In this document: piece after piece, positions 36,301 through 46,974 of the stretch
Layout of the letters: each line of letters begins with the position of its first letter
How positions within the stretch are numbered: position 1 is the first letter of the stretch
Source of the DNA: Antedon mediterranea
Lineage: Eukaryota > Echinodermata > Crinoidea > Comatulida > Antedonidae
Reading direction: 5' to 3'
DNA length: 64,000 nucleotides
NCBI RefSeq assembly: GCF_964355755.1
Contig: NC_092680.1
Coordinates: 13,741,001-13,805,000, forward strand
Made by a program: the position numbers and the translations under genes
The notes under the pieces: model-generated
Database searches by the model: none
Told to the model about the DNA's origin: nothing
The model's input: the letters and a program-made list of their open reading frames with translations, nothing else

Positions 36301-39300
36301 AACAGGTAGTTTATTTACTCACACATTTAGCTAGAGATCATCACAAACAACAGAGTTAAAAACAAACCAATAATATTAGTATAGTAACAAAGAAATATAG
36401 ATTATTATAAAAAATGGAGTTACTGCAGTAGCTGCAGTATAATAATGTGGACATGATCCATTATACTTAGGCTTTGGATGCGTATGAAAAAACAAACCAT
36501 TATTTAATCAATTTGCATAAAACATGCAGTATATATTTTCCTATGCATTACCTTTTTCCTACAGGAAATATGTTGTGGTCGTGGATTTCTTTGTATTCTT
36601 TGTGTCGTGTGCTAACAATGAATGATTTCTTATTAATACAATTGTACTGTCCAATATTGCATCTGTTTTCTAAATAATAATAGCAAAATTAGTAGATATA
36701 ATATTGTTTAAAGGGTTGCATGTTGAAGCACTATACTTCTTCAAGTTTAAACTTTTTAGGAATCACTTTTGATAATGCAAACCTCAATATTATAATACTG
36801 TATATCTATAATCTTTAAAGCATAATATAGCATAAATACTAATGCTTATCACTTATCATTACTATTTCAACTTTTAATTTTTCTTTTTTTTTTTGTTGCA
36901 ATAATGAACTACCGTGGCTATTCTTTTTGTTAGTCTTTCTGTTTCTGTTGATGATGCTGCTTTATCTCAAATTATGGAGTTAGGTTTTAGTCGTACAATG
37001 GCTAAAAATGCACTTACAATGAGCGAGGGAGACGTAGCAACTGCAATAGCCTTTGTACAGTCTAATCCGGCAAGGTAGGTTTTTCTTTTTTGGCGCACAT
37101 TTTAAACTACTTTAAAAACATTTTACTTCAAATAAAATCTACCAATTACTTTATGTTATTTGTGTCATAAGCTTAGCGCATTCTTGGGAATTTTTTTGGT
37201 GTTTAATTTCTGTGCTTTCAATCGTCTGGCATTTTAAAATGTTTTTATTGCTATGATATTGTACTGTGTTTTGATATTTGTGTGCTGCCCATATTTGTTA
37301 TACATACTGTACATATTTTTCTATGTTTTTGATATAATGTATATAATACAATGCATTCAGCTTCTGCTGCTTTTAAATAAAGTCTCTTGATTTTATAATA
37401 TTAATTACAAAACTAGATTTAATTCGTCACTACGACGAATTAAAGGTTATATGCATTGATGTAAATAAATATAATTGATTGATTTAAGATATATTGATTG
37501 ATTGATTTCTCAGAATCTTTAGTTATTTATAATATGCTACTGCAAATACAATAGCCGATCATGTGTATACGGTAATCTATACACTAAGAAATGCAATTGA
37601 ACAAACAATACGGATAGTAAAAAAAATCTTGTTTCGTTTCGTTTCCCAAGGTGAGACTCGAACTCGGTACCTTGAATGCTATAGACACGAGCAAAGACCA
37701 CCGAGCCATACACAACTGACTAAAAGTTATGGAAAGGTTCCTCCGTGTATTTACTATGCAGTAACCACTTTGGTGCAGATAGATTAAACATACCGCAATG
37801 AATTATAATGTTTTACTATGATGACATATAATGTTAAGTTTGTTAATTCGGCCTAAGAAAATGTTATACTTTGTTTGATTGTCGAAATTAATTTTTTTAA
37901 ATTTAATATGCCATTATTGATGACTTAATCAACTTTTGTTCTCTTAATTTCATAATAAATCATACATATGATACATACACTTCAAGAAAATGAAATAAAA
38001 AATAGGTGTTCCTGAGCATTCTAACGATATATATTAATTTTAAAATTTAGCATATTTTCACCATTTTGTCAACTTACACGTGCGTAGTCTGTCACTTTTG
38101 ACGTGCTCGTATAACGCTGTTTCGCGTTGAAAAGTGAATAAAATATGATTATATTATTAAAGAAAGGTTATACAACAGTAATCGGACAAAAACAGTGCGC
38201 ATTAACGTTTGACGCGCAGTGCGCATGCAAAAATCTGCGCACTCATGGCAATTTTTTAAACGCTTAAAATTGCCAGAAACGTACTCTAATTTCATCAAAA
38301 ATAAATTCTAACAATTTTGAACATTTTAAGCGCGCGTACGCATGCGTTATATGCGCTACGCACGTAATTTTATTGCCATATGATGAAATATGACCTGAAA
38401 TTTATGAGTACCAAGTTTTGTTTAAAAGTGATTCAGGCTTGTGAAGATATGATTACAAACGTGATTACGTTAAATCGCGCGTAGACCGCGTAATGTTTGA
38501 TTGCGCACCGTGAAAACATAACTACATTGATTCCTGGCTATAAGGAATATACTCTGCAAAATTGACTTAGCTAGATGAAACTGATATCAAGATAATTCAC
38601 GGACAAAATAGTGCTAAGGAAAGAATAAATAAATAAATAAAGATCCTGACAGAATCATAAGGTTTGATTATTATTATTAAAATATTTTCTAGGTGTCAGA
38701 GCTTCCAGGGAGAAGAGTTCATTCCAAGAAAAAAGAGCCTTAAAACACTTTTCCGACAAAAATCAAGTTCAAAAAGTAATCCCATAGAACATTTAAATCC
38801 TGATGAATTGCATCTCTTACCAACATTGACAGAGGTGAGCGTTTGTATCTTGTTGTTACAGAGATAAAATAATAACTAGAGGGTATAGACTAGATGACAG
38901 AGCATGAGATTATGGAAAATGGAATCTACTGTATACAAAATAATTTACCATATTTATTTTTTAAATTAAAATGTTGCAAATGTTGTCACTTTTAAAATGC
39001 ATTCAGATTTTCTGAAATATCAAACACTGGTTTTGAGACAGTATATTGTACTAATCTTGAAACTTTTTGATATAAATGTTTATATTTATAGGCTGGAAAA
39101 ACAGCTAAAACAGTACCAAGCCTCTGCCATGGATTTCTACACCAAGTATACTCTTACCTACGCAACAGAATCTCATCCCTAAATGAGTACTGTGTCGTAT
39201 GTGATGAACCACACATCTTCCAAAATGGTTACATGTTAAAGGTAGTCTATTTTGTACAGTAATAAATAAGAACTATTGTCTATTCTAAATGATTTGAGTT

Positions 39301-42300
39301 TTTTTATTATTATGGTTGAAAAGAATTAAAATAAAATAACTCTGAATCCTCATGTAAAGATAAAAATATATTTGTTTCATTCCTAGCCTGCAGTATGCGA
39401 ACGTGAACTATGCGTATTTGCATTCCAAACTCTCGGTGTGATGCGCAATGCAGCTGAAGACATTGCAATGGGTGCTGAAGTTGTTGATCTGCTTGTTGCC
39501 ATGGTTTCATCAGCTGTGAAATCCAAAAGAAAAAGTCTGATTCTTGATCCTTATCCAATGGTTGTTGATCCTACTAACCCGAAGGAATTTGCTTTCTCTC
39601 CAAAGGTAAATTAATATCAGTATTTCAAAAGAGGAACACATAAATGTTTACTCCTGTGTCAAGTTACGTTAACAGACCCCCTAAAGTCTACACTATCAGA
39701 CTTTAGGTGTAAAAAAAATGTGATGTACCCATATATGGACAAATGTCCATCATCTCATGCATGACTCATATTTTTTTCATTTTTTAGAAAAAAGATTGTG
39801 CAGGATTTCAAAAGATTGAAAAGTCATTAGAAAGTTTTATATCAATCCGTGAGATGCTTGCCACTGGAGATCCTGCTAACATGAAGAAACGAATGGATAT
39901 AAAGGATCCAAACTCATATCCATTACTGCAATGGTAATGCAATCTGATAGAATATTAGTTAAAATATGTTTTACAAAAATATTTCATTACTATCTAGAGT
40001 AACAGCAAGTAACTCACCATTTACAGGATGGATAAACATGCTTTTAATCCAAGTTTCATTTGAGGTTTACAGAATGGAGTAGAAATCTACCCAGGTACTC
40101 CAATACTACCTGAGCAACTACAATCTAAACAAATAAGTAGTATTTTACCCAAATTTAATATTTTTCTTTATATTAACAGGATTGTATCCAGTAACAGGTC
40201 CCATATAGTAAAATTACCAGACTCAAGGGTAAGTTCACATCATTATAATACAGAATGGTTTTTAATTAACTATCACATTAATAATATCCATACTCTATTT
40301 TACTATTAAAATATCACCTTGTTTCTCTTCCATTAGCAAATCAAATCCAAACTCCATGTTTTAACCTCTTTACTATTATATGTGTCATCGTCTTTTGTTT
40401 CATCAGCAAATTACATCCAAACACCATACTTCAGAAACTTTACTATAATGTGACATCATCGTTTATTTAAATCCTAAATGTTTTTATTTCATCAGCAAAT
40501 CAAATTCATGCACACACCTCATCAGTTTTTATTAATGACGAGTCCACCTTCTAAGGAGATCATCTTCTCAAAGGCTAAGCTGGAGCATGGTAGTATCTTT
40601 GCCTTTCAGTAAGTTGTTATGACCATGTTTGCACCAATTTAACATAATCACAAGTATTATTATAGTTTTATTAATTTACAGGTTATATCCAGGCTTAGTT
40701 AGCCCCACCCCTGTAGTGTAAAAATTAGCTCCCACATCAGATATTGAATACGTTTATTTATTATGGTTATTTAGATGATTGACCATTGCTCCAAAGCCAC
40801 AAAATAGATAAGAAAATGTCTAAAGGTTAGGACAACTGCATATCAAGCAAACGGTCCGAGTTCGAGTCTCGGTTGGAGCGACTTTTTCTCATTCTCACAG
40901 ATTTCCTCATCTTTATCGTTTCAAATTAATTAATTAAATTTCAGTATATCATTGGGCTGTTTAGAGTTACTGTTCTGTGCCTGATTTGTTTATATATATA
41001 TATATATAAACACAGTAGGCAAAGAACACTAATTCTAAACCGCCCGGTGATATACTGAAATTTAATTAATTAATTTGAACGATAATATATATATATATAT
41101 CGTTATTGTTTCAAATTAATTAATGAAATTTCAGTATATCATCGGGCGGTTTAGAATTACTGTTCTGTGCCTGATTTGTTTATATATATAAAAGTATCTC
41201 TTCGGAGATCCCGCCTCGTGAATAAAAATACTGAAAGATGAGGGCGTATCAATTTGATCTCTGTTGCGCGTGCATACAACTGAGGACTAGTGCTGTTCCG
41301 CCGTACCACGCCGAGAATGTTAAAGAGTCGTTATCCAATCGAGTTCGAACAATACCATGAAAGCCCCAGTGGTCTAATGGTTAGGACATCTGCATATCAA
41401 GCAGGCGGTCCGAGTTCGAGTCTCGGTTGGGGCGACTTTTTCTCATTCTCACAGATTTCCTCATCTTTATCGTTTCAAATTAATTAATTAAAGATGTATT
41501 GTCCCTTGAAACACAAAAAAATGAAAGTCAAAATATTCTAAATTTAAAGTGGCCATATCAAAGTAATATTAAAGTTATTCACTTTAAGTCGAAAATTCGA
41601 GCCAAAAACAACAAGTTTACGTAATTAACAGGTAAATTAGTTTAATTACATTTCATCTGGAAAATCGTCACGAGCGAAAGTAAACAAAGATTTCAAAACA
41701 TGAGTACGCATTATGCATATGCTAAATTAGGATTGTTTACAACTCGTCACGGTTAAGAAGGTATTTTCACACAGATCATGAGGAAGTTTTATGATTATGC
41801 ATACAGAGTAGCCAAACAAGTGCGTTACATTATGGGATATGTTTTGATTGAATACTTTGACTGGAAGTCAAAGTTATTTTTTTAACAAAAAAACGTCTGT
41901 ATTTCAGTTAAATTTTTTTTTTTTTTCGAAAAATTTTTGGTGATAGTTAATAACTATTATGATACTTCAAAATGACCCACCTTTTTTCGAAATCTTTTAT
42001 TTTTTATTTTTTTGGAATTAGTCAAAGGGACAATACATCTTTAAATTTCAGTATATCACCGGGCGGTTTGGAATTAATGTTCTTTGCCTCTTGTGTTTAT
42101 ATATATAAAAGTATCTCTTCGGAGATCCCGCCTCGTGAATAAAAATACTGAAAGATGAGAGCGTATCAATTTGATCTCTGTTGCGCGTGCGTACAACTGA
42201 GGACTAAGTGCTGTTCCGCCGTACCACGCCGAGAATGTTAAAGAGTCGTTATCCAATCGAGTTCGAACAATACCATGAAAGCCCCAGTGGTCTAATGGTT

Positions 42301-45300
42301 AGGACATCTGCATATCAAGCAGGCGGTCCGAGTTCGAGTCTCGGTTGGGGCGACTTTTTCTCATTCTCACAGATTTCCTCATCGTTATCGTTTCAAATTA
42401 ATTAATTAAATTTCAGTATATCACCGGGCGGTTTGGAATTAATGTTCTTTGCCTCTTGTGTTTATATATATAAAAGTATCTCTTCGGAGATCCCGCCTCG
42501 TGAATAAAAATACTGAAAGATGAGGGCGTATCAATTTGATCTCTGTTGCGCGTGCGTACAATTGAGGACTAGTGCTGTTCCGCCGTACCACGCCGAGAAT
42601 GTTAAAGAGTCGTTATCCAATCGAGTTCGAACAATACCATGAAAGCCCCAGTGGTCTAATGGTTACGACATCTGCATATCAAGCAGGGAGTCCGAGTTCG
42701 AGTCTCGGTTGGGGCGACTTTTTCTCATTCTCACAGATTTCCTCATCTTTATCGTTTCAAATTAATTAATTAAATTTCAGTATATCACCGGGCGGTTTGG
42801 AATTAATGTTCTTTGCCTCTTGTGTTTATATATATAAAAGTATCTCTTCGGAGATCCCGCCTCGTGAATAAAAATACTGAAAGATGAGGGCGTATCAATT
42901 TGATCTCTGTTGCGCGTGCGTACAACTGAGGACTAGTGCTGTTCCGCCGTACCACGCCGAGAATGTTAAAGAGTCGTTATCCAATCGAGTTCGAACAATA
43001 CCATGAAAGCCCCAGTGGTCTAATGGTTAGGACATCTGCATATCAAGCAGGCGGTCCGAGTTCGAGTCTCGGTTGGGGCGACTTTTTCTCATTCTCACAG
43101 ATTTCCTCATCTTTATCGTTTCACATTAATTAATTAAATTTCAGTATATCACCAGGCGGTTTGGAATTAATGTTCTTTGCCTCTTGTGTTTATATATATA
43201 TATATATATATAATAAAAAATAAACTACTTCTTAGTTATATTTTAAGTGTGGTTTGATATATCATTTTTATTTTTAAATTATTCAGTGGCTCTCATATAG
43301 AAAACTGGCATTCCATTTTACGCAAAGGTCTCATCAATGCATCAGGAACTAAATATCAAGTAAGACATACTGTATGACAGATAATCAGTTAATGTAATAC
43401 ATTTTTGTTTTACTTCCAAAGACAATTGCACAATCATGCATACACAACAAGGCATATTAAAGGTTTCTGATTATTGTATTCATGAATGGAAACAAAGTAT
43501 GCTAATACATCTAATGCTATCAACATTTTTAAAAATGTGATGTGCCCATATATGGACACGATGATGTCATATCGCTACCATATTTGGACACATCACTACC
43601 ATATTTGGGCACATCACACTTATTTTGTCAAACTTGTTTGCTTAATACATCCAGTGGTTTTTATTACAGCTGCATGGTGCTGCATATGGCCAGGGTATTT
43701 ACCTCAGTCCTCATTCCAGTGTTTCGTTTGGATATTCTGGAATGGGTCATGGATATCATAGAGACCCAAATAGGACAATACATGTGGTGAGTACAAAGAA
43801 ATACAGTTACAACTAATTTATGTTGGTTGTTTTTTGTCTATTAAAAAAATGTTAAAATCTGTTATTTAATGATTTTATAAATGTATTGGGTGTTTATAGA
43901 ATACAGTACACTCATATATTGATATTCAGAACATTGATTATTTCCAGACAAACAAGAAGTCTGATTGTAGATTTTTAAAAAGTAAAAATCTTACCTGTAT
44001 AGCACTATGTGAAGGTAAGTACTGTCTGTGGACATGTTTCCGCAGCCAAAAATTAACCGATAATTAACCAATCAACTGCCTATGGAAACAGGGTTTAACC
44101 GTTAATTATCTCACTAAAATCGGATAATTATCGTATAAATACGATTGTGTTGTGTTTGGACATCTGGTTGTTTGGTAATGACTGATCATGCGCACTTTAT
44201 TGGTTAAAGAATTAGCAGATAACATTGTTTGTGGCTGCGGAAACACGGCCTGTATTTATAATATTTTAATATTAAAATTGTAATAATAATGGTAAAAATA
44301 CTAATGTACTAAATATAGGTTTAATGAATCCTCACCATCTGTATAACCTTTCTTGTTATCTGTATATAAATCAACGCAATGGCAAATTTCAGTAAATAAG
44401 TAAAATAAGTTTTACTCGATGGTATATAAAGTTGGTTCATACTTTCGGTCCTGATTACACGATAGGCTATATTACTTTCCTTAATTTTAAAGATAAATAC
44501 TAAAAAAAAGGGCAAAAAATAACAGTAATTTGACATGTTTCGTGAGTTGTTACGTCACGTATCAACTACGCAACCTCCTATGTTGTGTACCACCATGCCC
44601 GGATCTACAAATACCATGCCGCGCCGCCAAATTAAAACAGTGTTTAGTCTCCGGAAGTCAGTCAACCGTATTGAATAATCACGTTTTTGAAGTTTTAATT
44701 ACACCTATCCTTTGAACAGAATGATTTTTGTAAATCACGGTTTGGCTCAGTGAGTAAAACGTCATGGCCATTGATATCAATGCTTAGTACGTTCGAGTTC
44801 GAATCCATGATATGTGTAAATTATCCGTATCACCGTTTAAACCAAAAAATCAAAACTAGAACACAATGTAATGTAATCAAAAGTAGCAAAAGGGATACCA
44901 AACCTCACGCAAAAAATGCAAAATATAAAAAACAATTGATGTAAAATAACAAATAACACAAATCGTATTTCCACAAAATTTCAACGAAAAATACACCCAA
45001 AATTTAAAAGTTTGTGTCCGAGCGCATCATTTAATTTCAAGTTGTGCACTTTTTGTGTCCATAAGCAGCTGTAGTTTTATTATTCTATAACTTAATTCAT
45101 ACATTGACATAGACATCGCTTTATTCATCTATAAATTTGGAAATTTCTTAGCTTTCTCTCTCAATAAATATAAAAACAGAATTAAATAAAGACAAAAGAA
45201 TATAACTAACAAACATATCTTCTATTGAAAAAGCCAATACCTCTTGAAATAAAAGAGTTGGGATATCGGTTCGTGTTACCGCCAGTACCCTCAGTCTATC

Positions 45301-46974
45301 CCATCAAGTATTGCGCTTTTATGCTTAATCTGTGTACAGACAAAAAACACCAACTAGTTATATCTAAATATTTTTTCAGGGGGACTATACATCTTTAAGC
45401 GGTGATATTTATTACTTGTACATTTCGCAAATTTGAACTCGACTTTACTGAGCTTGGCCACAGCTATCTTTGCTAGTCGTTATTTGTGGAATTCATTATG
45501 TTCCAAGGATAGGTATAATTAATTAAAACTTATTCGATGTGGTTGGCCGGCTGCTACCGAGACTAAACACTGTTTTACTTTGCCAGATCTGCATGGTATT
45601 TGTAGATCTGCATGGTATTTGTAGATGCAGCCATTGTGGTACACACAACAAAGAAGGTTGCATAGTTACGTGACGTGACAACTCGCGAAACATGGCTGCT
45701 GAGATGTTTATCCTTAAAATTCAGGAAAGTTTTCTTATCGGCCCAAGAAGCACCAGTGTGCCAAATGTGAGCATGTACCATTCAGTGGTTTTGTAGGAGA
45801 TACCTAAAATTACGCAACCAATTTAGTAGCATTAATATATAGATATGTATATAAAAATAAAGATTGGCGATAAATGGAACATTCCATTCTTTCAGTCTCC
45901 CAGTATAAATTCACTTTCATAAATTCCAGTTATGTTTGTATATTCGAGAACCATGCGTGGGCACGTACTAGAGGGTACGCGAGTAAAAACGAGAACATCA
46001 TCTATTTTTATTATAATTAACAAAGTTAAATGTTTAAATTTTAGTGATCAATTCCAGGGACCTGAAGAAAAATGGCAATATATGGGTGTGTACGAACCCG
46101 GATTATGTGTGTACGAGATTCTTCTTTGTGTAAGTTGTTTTTTTTCTCGCGTTGCAACAAAAATACAATAAAATATCACCTTTACCATTTAGTAGAACAA
46201 ATACTGAACATGTGATACGAATTAACCAATAAAATGGCAAGAATACAAGTGTGTTATAATATACAAATATTTACTGGGCTGAGGGGCATGGTTAAAAATA
46301 TAGCCCAAGGTGATCTGGAGACTATACTATATTCCGAGACGAATTCGAGGGATATAGTATGTCTCGTGATCACCGTGCCCAGTAAATATTTGTTTTTTAT
46401 ACCGTACCACTTAATTTGGCTGGCTAGGCTGAAGCGAATGCAAACATGGCCTTGGTTGGAGTAGGCCTAGTTACTGGCACAGTTTCGCTACGAAGAAGCA
46501 AACAGAAAATACATTTGATAATTCGTCGCTGCTAGATATGCAATAAATATTCCCAAATCATACTTTATTTGTTTCTTCATATTTTAACTGGCTGCTAAAC
46601 TTACTAAATCCTCTATGTCAGCTCATACACAAGTTAATCATTGTAGACTAGGCTAGAGCGTGTGGATCCGATTGTATTAAAGAAGATAGAGGAAACAGAC
46701 ATGCGCAGTTTAGCCGGTCTATAGTTCGAGGGCATGGCAATAACTATAGATCAGCGACTAACCAATCGGATGCTGTGAATTGAAAATGCAACTTACTATT
46801 TTATTCAATACTTAACTGATATAATATGATACATTTTTTATCTTGTTTAGATATGAAGATGGAAAGGTTGGTGATCTGACAGTGGACACATCACAAGAAC
46901 GATATTCCAAAGAGATTCTAATAGCAACTCAAGTTAAAACACATCCCAAAACGGGCAAAAACATTATAGGTTGA
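30326..46974 (+). CDS. PARP8: PARP6/PARP8-type mono-ADP-ribosyltransferase
   Basis: Eighteen exons join in phase to 833 codons plus stop: 30326-30943, 32543-32646, 32889-32949, 33398-33485, 35998-36070, 36174-36305, 36934-37074, 38693-38834, 39092-39241, 39387-39605, 39788-39933, 40180-40228, 40496-40608, 43287-43359, 43670-43786, 43948-44014, 46045-46129, 46851-46974. Residues 1-206 are low-complexity with an acidic stretch (about 150-205). Residues 207-330 match the PARP6/8 N-terminal region (WYGPTAIDVR, DVDLKLDISFL, IASAW). A UBA-like segment lies at about 365-405. LNEYCVVCDEPHIFQNG and CERELCVFAFQTLGVM follow, then the ADP-ribosyltransferase fold with HG-motif His679 in FHGSHIENWHSIL, Tyr714 in YGQGIYLSP, and VCTRFFFVYEDG. 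An acceptor precedes the ATG, so a non-coding 5' exon is likely. The length matches vertebrate PARP8, but the gene may be ancestral to both PARP6 and PARP8. Confidence 0.93.
31849..32463. mobile_element. 615-bp MITE with long inverted arms
   Basis: TCTTTCGCACCCTGCCTTGT at the left end pairs with the inverse of ACAAGGCAGGTGCGAAAGA at the right. Inner blocks (GATTTTACAGACG, TTTTTGTTTCTATGGA) are also inverted, giving arms of about 250 bp. Relatives lie at 28090-28340 and 19150-19205. It sits in intron 1 of the coding region of the PARP gene. Confidence 0.75.
34543..34686. repeat. Near-perfect palindrome, about 64-bp arms
   Basis: The left arm (34543-34608, including AATGGTACAAATAATGGCAT and GGTGAATGATGAAAGGTT) is mirrored at 34624-34686 with only a few mismatches and a ~15-bp loop. 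It lies in PARP intron 4 and could form a long RNA hairpin in the pre-mRNA. Confidence 0.9.
37413..38600 (-). mobile_element. Helitron-like element, copy C (minus strand, 3' end at 37413)
   Basis: Read on the minus strand it ends in a TTAATTCGTC/GACGAATTAA hairpin followed by ATCTAG and T, the same terminus as copies A and B. The interior shares TTTGACGTGCTCGTAT with copy A in matching relative orientation. At 37645-37720 (minus) a tRNA-like stretch with box A (TGGCTCGGTGG) and box B (GAGTTCGAGTCTC) is present. The 5' end is not resolved. It lies in PARP intron 7. Confidence 0.5.
40336..40500 (+). repeat. Duplicated splice-acceptor/exon-start blocks in PARP intron 12
   Basis: TTAGCAAATCAAATCCAAAC (40334) and TCAGCAAATTACATCCAAAC (40404) precede and resemble the true exon 13 start TCAGCAAATCAAATTCATGC (40492). 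Each copy has a T-rich tract and an AG. The spacing is about 70 and 88 bp, and CATCATCG/GTGTCATCGT blocks are shared too. Splicing to either decoy would add in-frame stop codons before the true exon. Confidence 0.75.
40788..40880 (+). tRNA. Decayed or interrupted tRNA-like copy
   Basis: The 3' two-thirds are the same tRNA-like sequence as the four copies downstream (anticodon loop ATATCAA, T arm CCGAG/CTCGG, TTTTT terminator). Between the acceptor strand and the D arm lies about 21 extra bases. The acceptor stem is GCTCCAA/TTGGAGC, so the changes from the other copies (GCCCCAG/TTGGGGC) keep Watson-Crick pairing. Probably a pseudogene. Confidence 0.5.
41363..41434 (+). tRNA. tRNA-like gene, anticodon AUC (copy 2)
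   Basis: 72 bases fold into a full cloverleaf: acceptor GCCCCAG/TTGGGGC (one G-T pair), D stem GTCT/GGAC, anticodon stem TCTGC/GCAGG with loop ATATCAA, four-base variable loop, T stem CCGAG/CTCGG with loop TTCGAGT, and discriminator G. Canonical A14, T33 and A37 are in place. By numbering, the anticodon (41396-41398) is AUC, which would read the Asp codon GAU. Box A (TGGTCTAATGG) and box B (GTTCGAGTC) fit polymerase III promoters, and TTTTT follows. An AUC anticodon is not normal for eukaryotic tRNA-Asp, so it may be a SINE-like or repurposed tRNA. Confidence 0.65.
41492..42040. mobile_element. TTAA-type MITE family B, copy 2 (549 bp)
   Basis: Flanked by TTAA (41488-41491 and 42041-42044), with both ends reading inwards as AGATGTATTGTCCCTT. 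It interrupts one 364-bp unit of the tRNA-like array. The uninterrupted units show the empty site TTAATTAAATTTCAG, confirming a clean insertion at TTAA. The orientation is opposite to the copy at 23648-24203. Confidence 0.9.
42281..42352 (+). tRNA. tRNA-like gene, anticodon AUC (copy 3)
   Basis: Identical over its 72 bases to the copy at 41363-41434, including the polymerase III boxes and the TTTTT stop. Confidence 0.65.
42645..42716 (+). tRNA. tRNA-like gene, anticodon AUC (copy 4, variant)
   Basis: Differs from the other copies at the D stem (GGAC to CGAC, losing one weak pair) and in the variable loop (GCAGGCGGT to GCAGGGAGT). The acceptor stem, anticodon and T arm are unchanged. Confidence 0.6.
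43009..43080 (+). tRNA. tRNA-like gene, anticodon AUC (copy 5)
   Basis: Same 72-base cloverleaf as copies 2 and 3, followed by TTTTT. This is the last copy in the array, about 200 bp before PARP exon 14. Confidence 0.65.
43515..43645. repeat. Fragment of a TATATGG/CATATTTGG MITE
   Basis: The GATGTGCCCATATATGGACA and ACCATATTTGGGCACATCAC blocks form imperfect inverted repeats. Related fragments are at 8498-8600 and 39676-39765 (CTACACTATCA, CTTTAGGTGT, CCATATATGG). It lies in PARP intron 14, right before exon 15. Confidence 0.55.
44028..44252. mobile_element. Small MITE with TTTCCGCAGCC termini
   Basis: ATGTTTCCGCAGCCAAAAAT at the left end pairs with the inverse of GTTTGTGGCTGCGGAAACAC at the right. 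Inner TTAACCGATAATTAACC blocks add symmetry. It lies just after PARP exon 16. Confidence 0.7.
44534..45694. mobile_element. 1.16-kb element with about 160-bp TIRs
   Basis: The left arm, CATGTTTCGTGAGTTGTTAC, through ACGTCACGTA and on to CAGTGTTTAGTCTC (about 44534-44690), is inverted at 45530-45694. The interior carries a tRNA-like stretch at 44739-44820 (box A TGGCTCAGTGAG, box B GAGTTCGAATCC) and, at 45368-45390, a terminus resembling TTAA family B (GGGGGACTATACATCT then TTAA). It is in PARP intron 16. Confidence 0.7.
46264..46392. repeat. Hairpin-forming repeat
   Basis: CAAATATTTACTGGGC at the left is inverted as GCCCAGTAAATATTTG at the right, and GGTGATC...ACTATACTAT pairs with GATATAGTAT...GATCACC. 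The left arm has about 28 extra bases. It lies in PARP intron 17. Confidence 0.75.

Larger units (their letters stand above)
40900..43210. repeat. Tandem 364-bp repeat array carrying the tRNA-like genes
   Basis: A unit of 364 bp repeats head to tail. The tRNA starts at 42281, 42645 and 43009 are exactly 364 apart. The copy at 41363 is separated from the next by 918 bp because a 549-bp MITE plus TTAA is inserted. Each unit has AAAGTATCTCTTCGGAGATC (a small hairpin), GTACCACGCCGAGAATGTTA, the tRNA-like gene, a TTTTT stop and TTAATTAATT. The first part (40900-41180) is rearranged, with an inverted piece and TA dinucleotide runs. A fragment of the same unit lies near 63375-63435. Confidence 0.9.

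Noticed and set aside
41290-43133. A conserved 65-codon open frame repeated four times
   Set aside because: It overlaps the tRNA-like gene in each 364-bp unit. Its conservation is explained by recent tandem duplication, and it has no recognisable domain.
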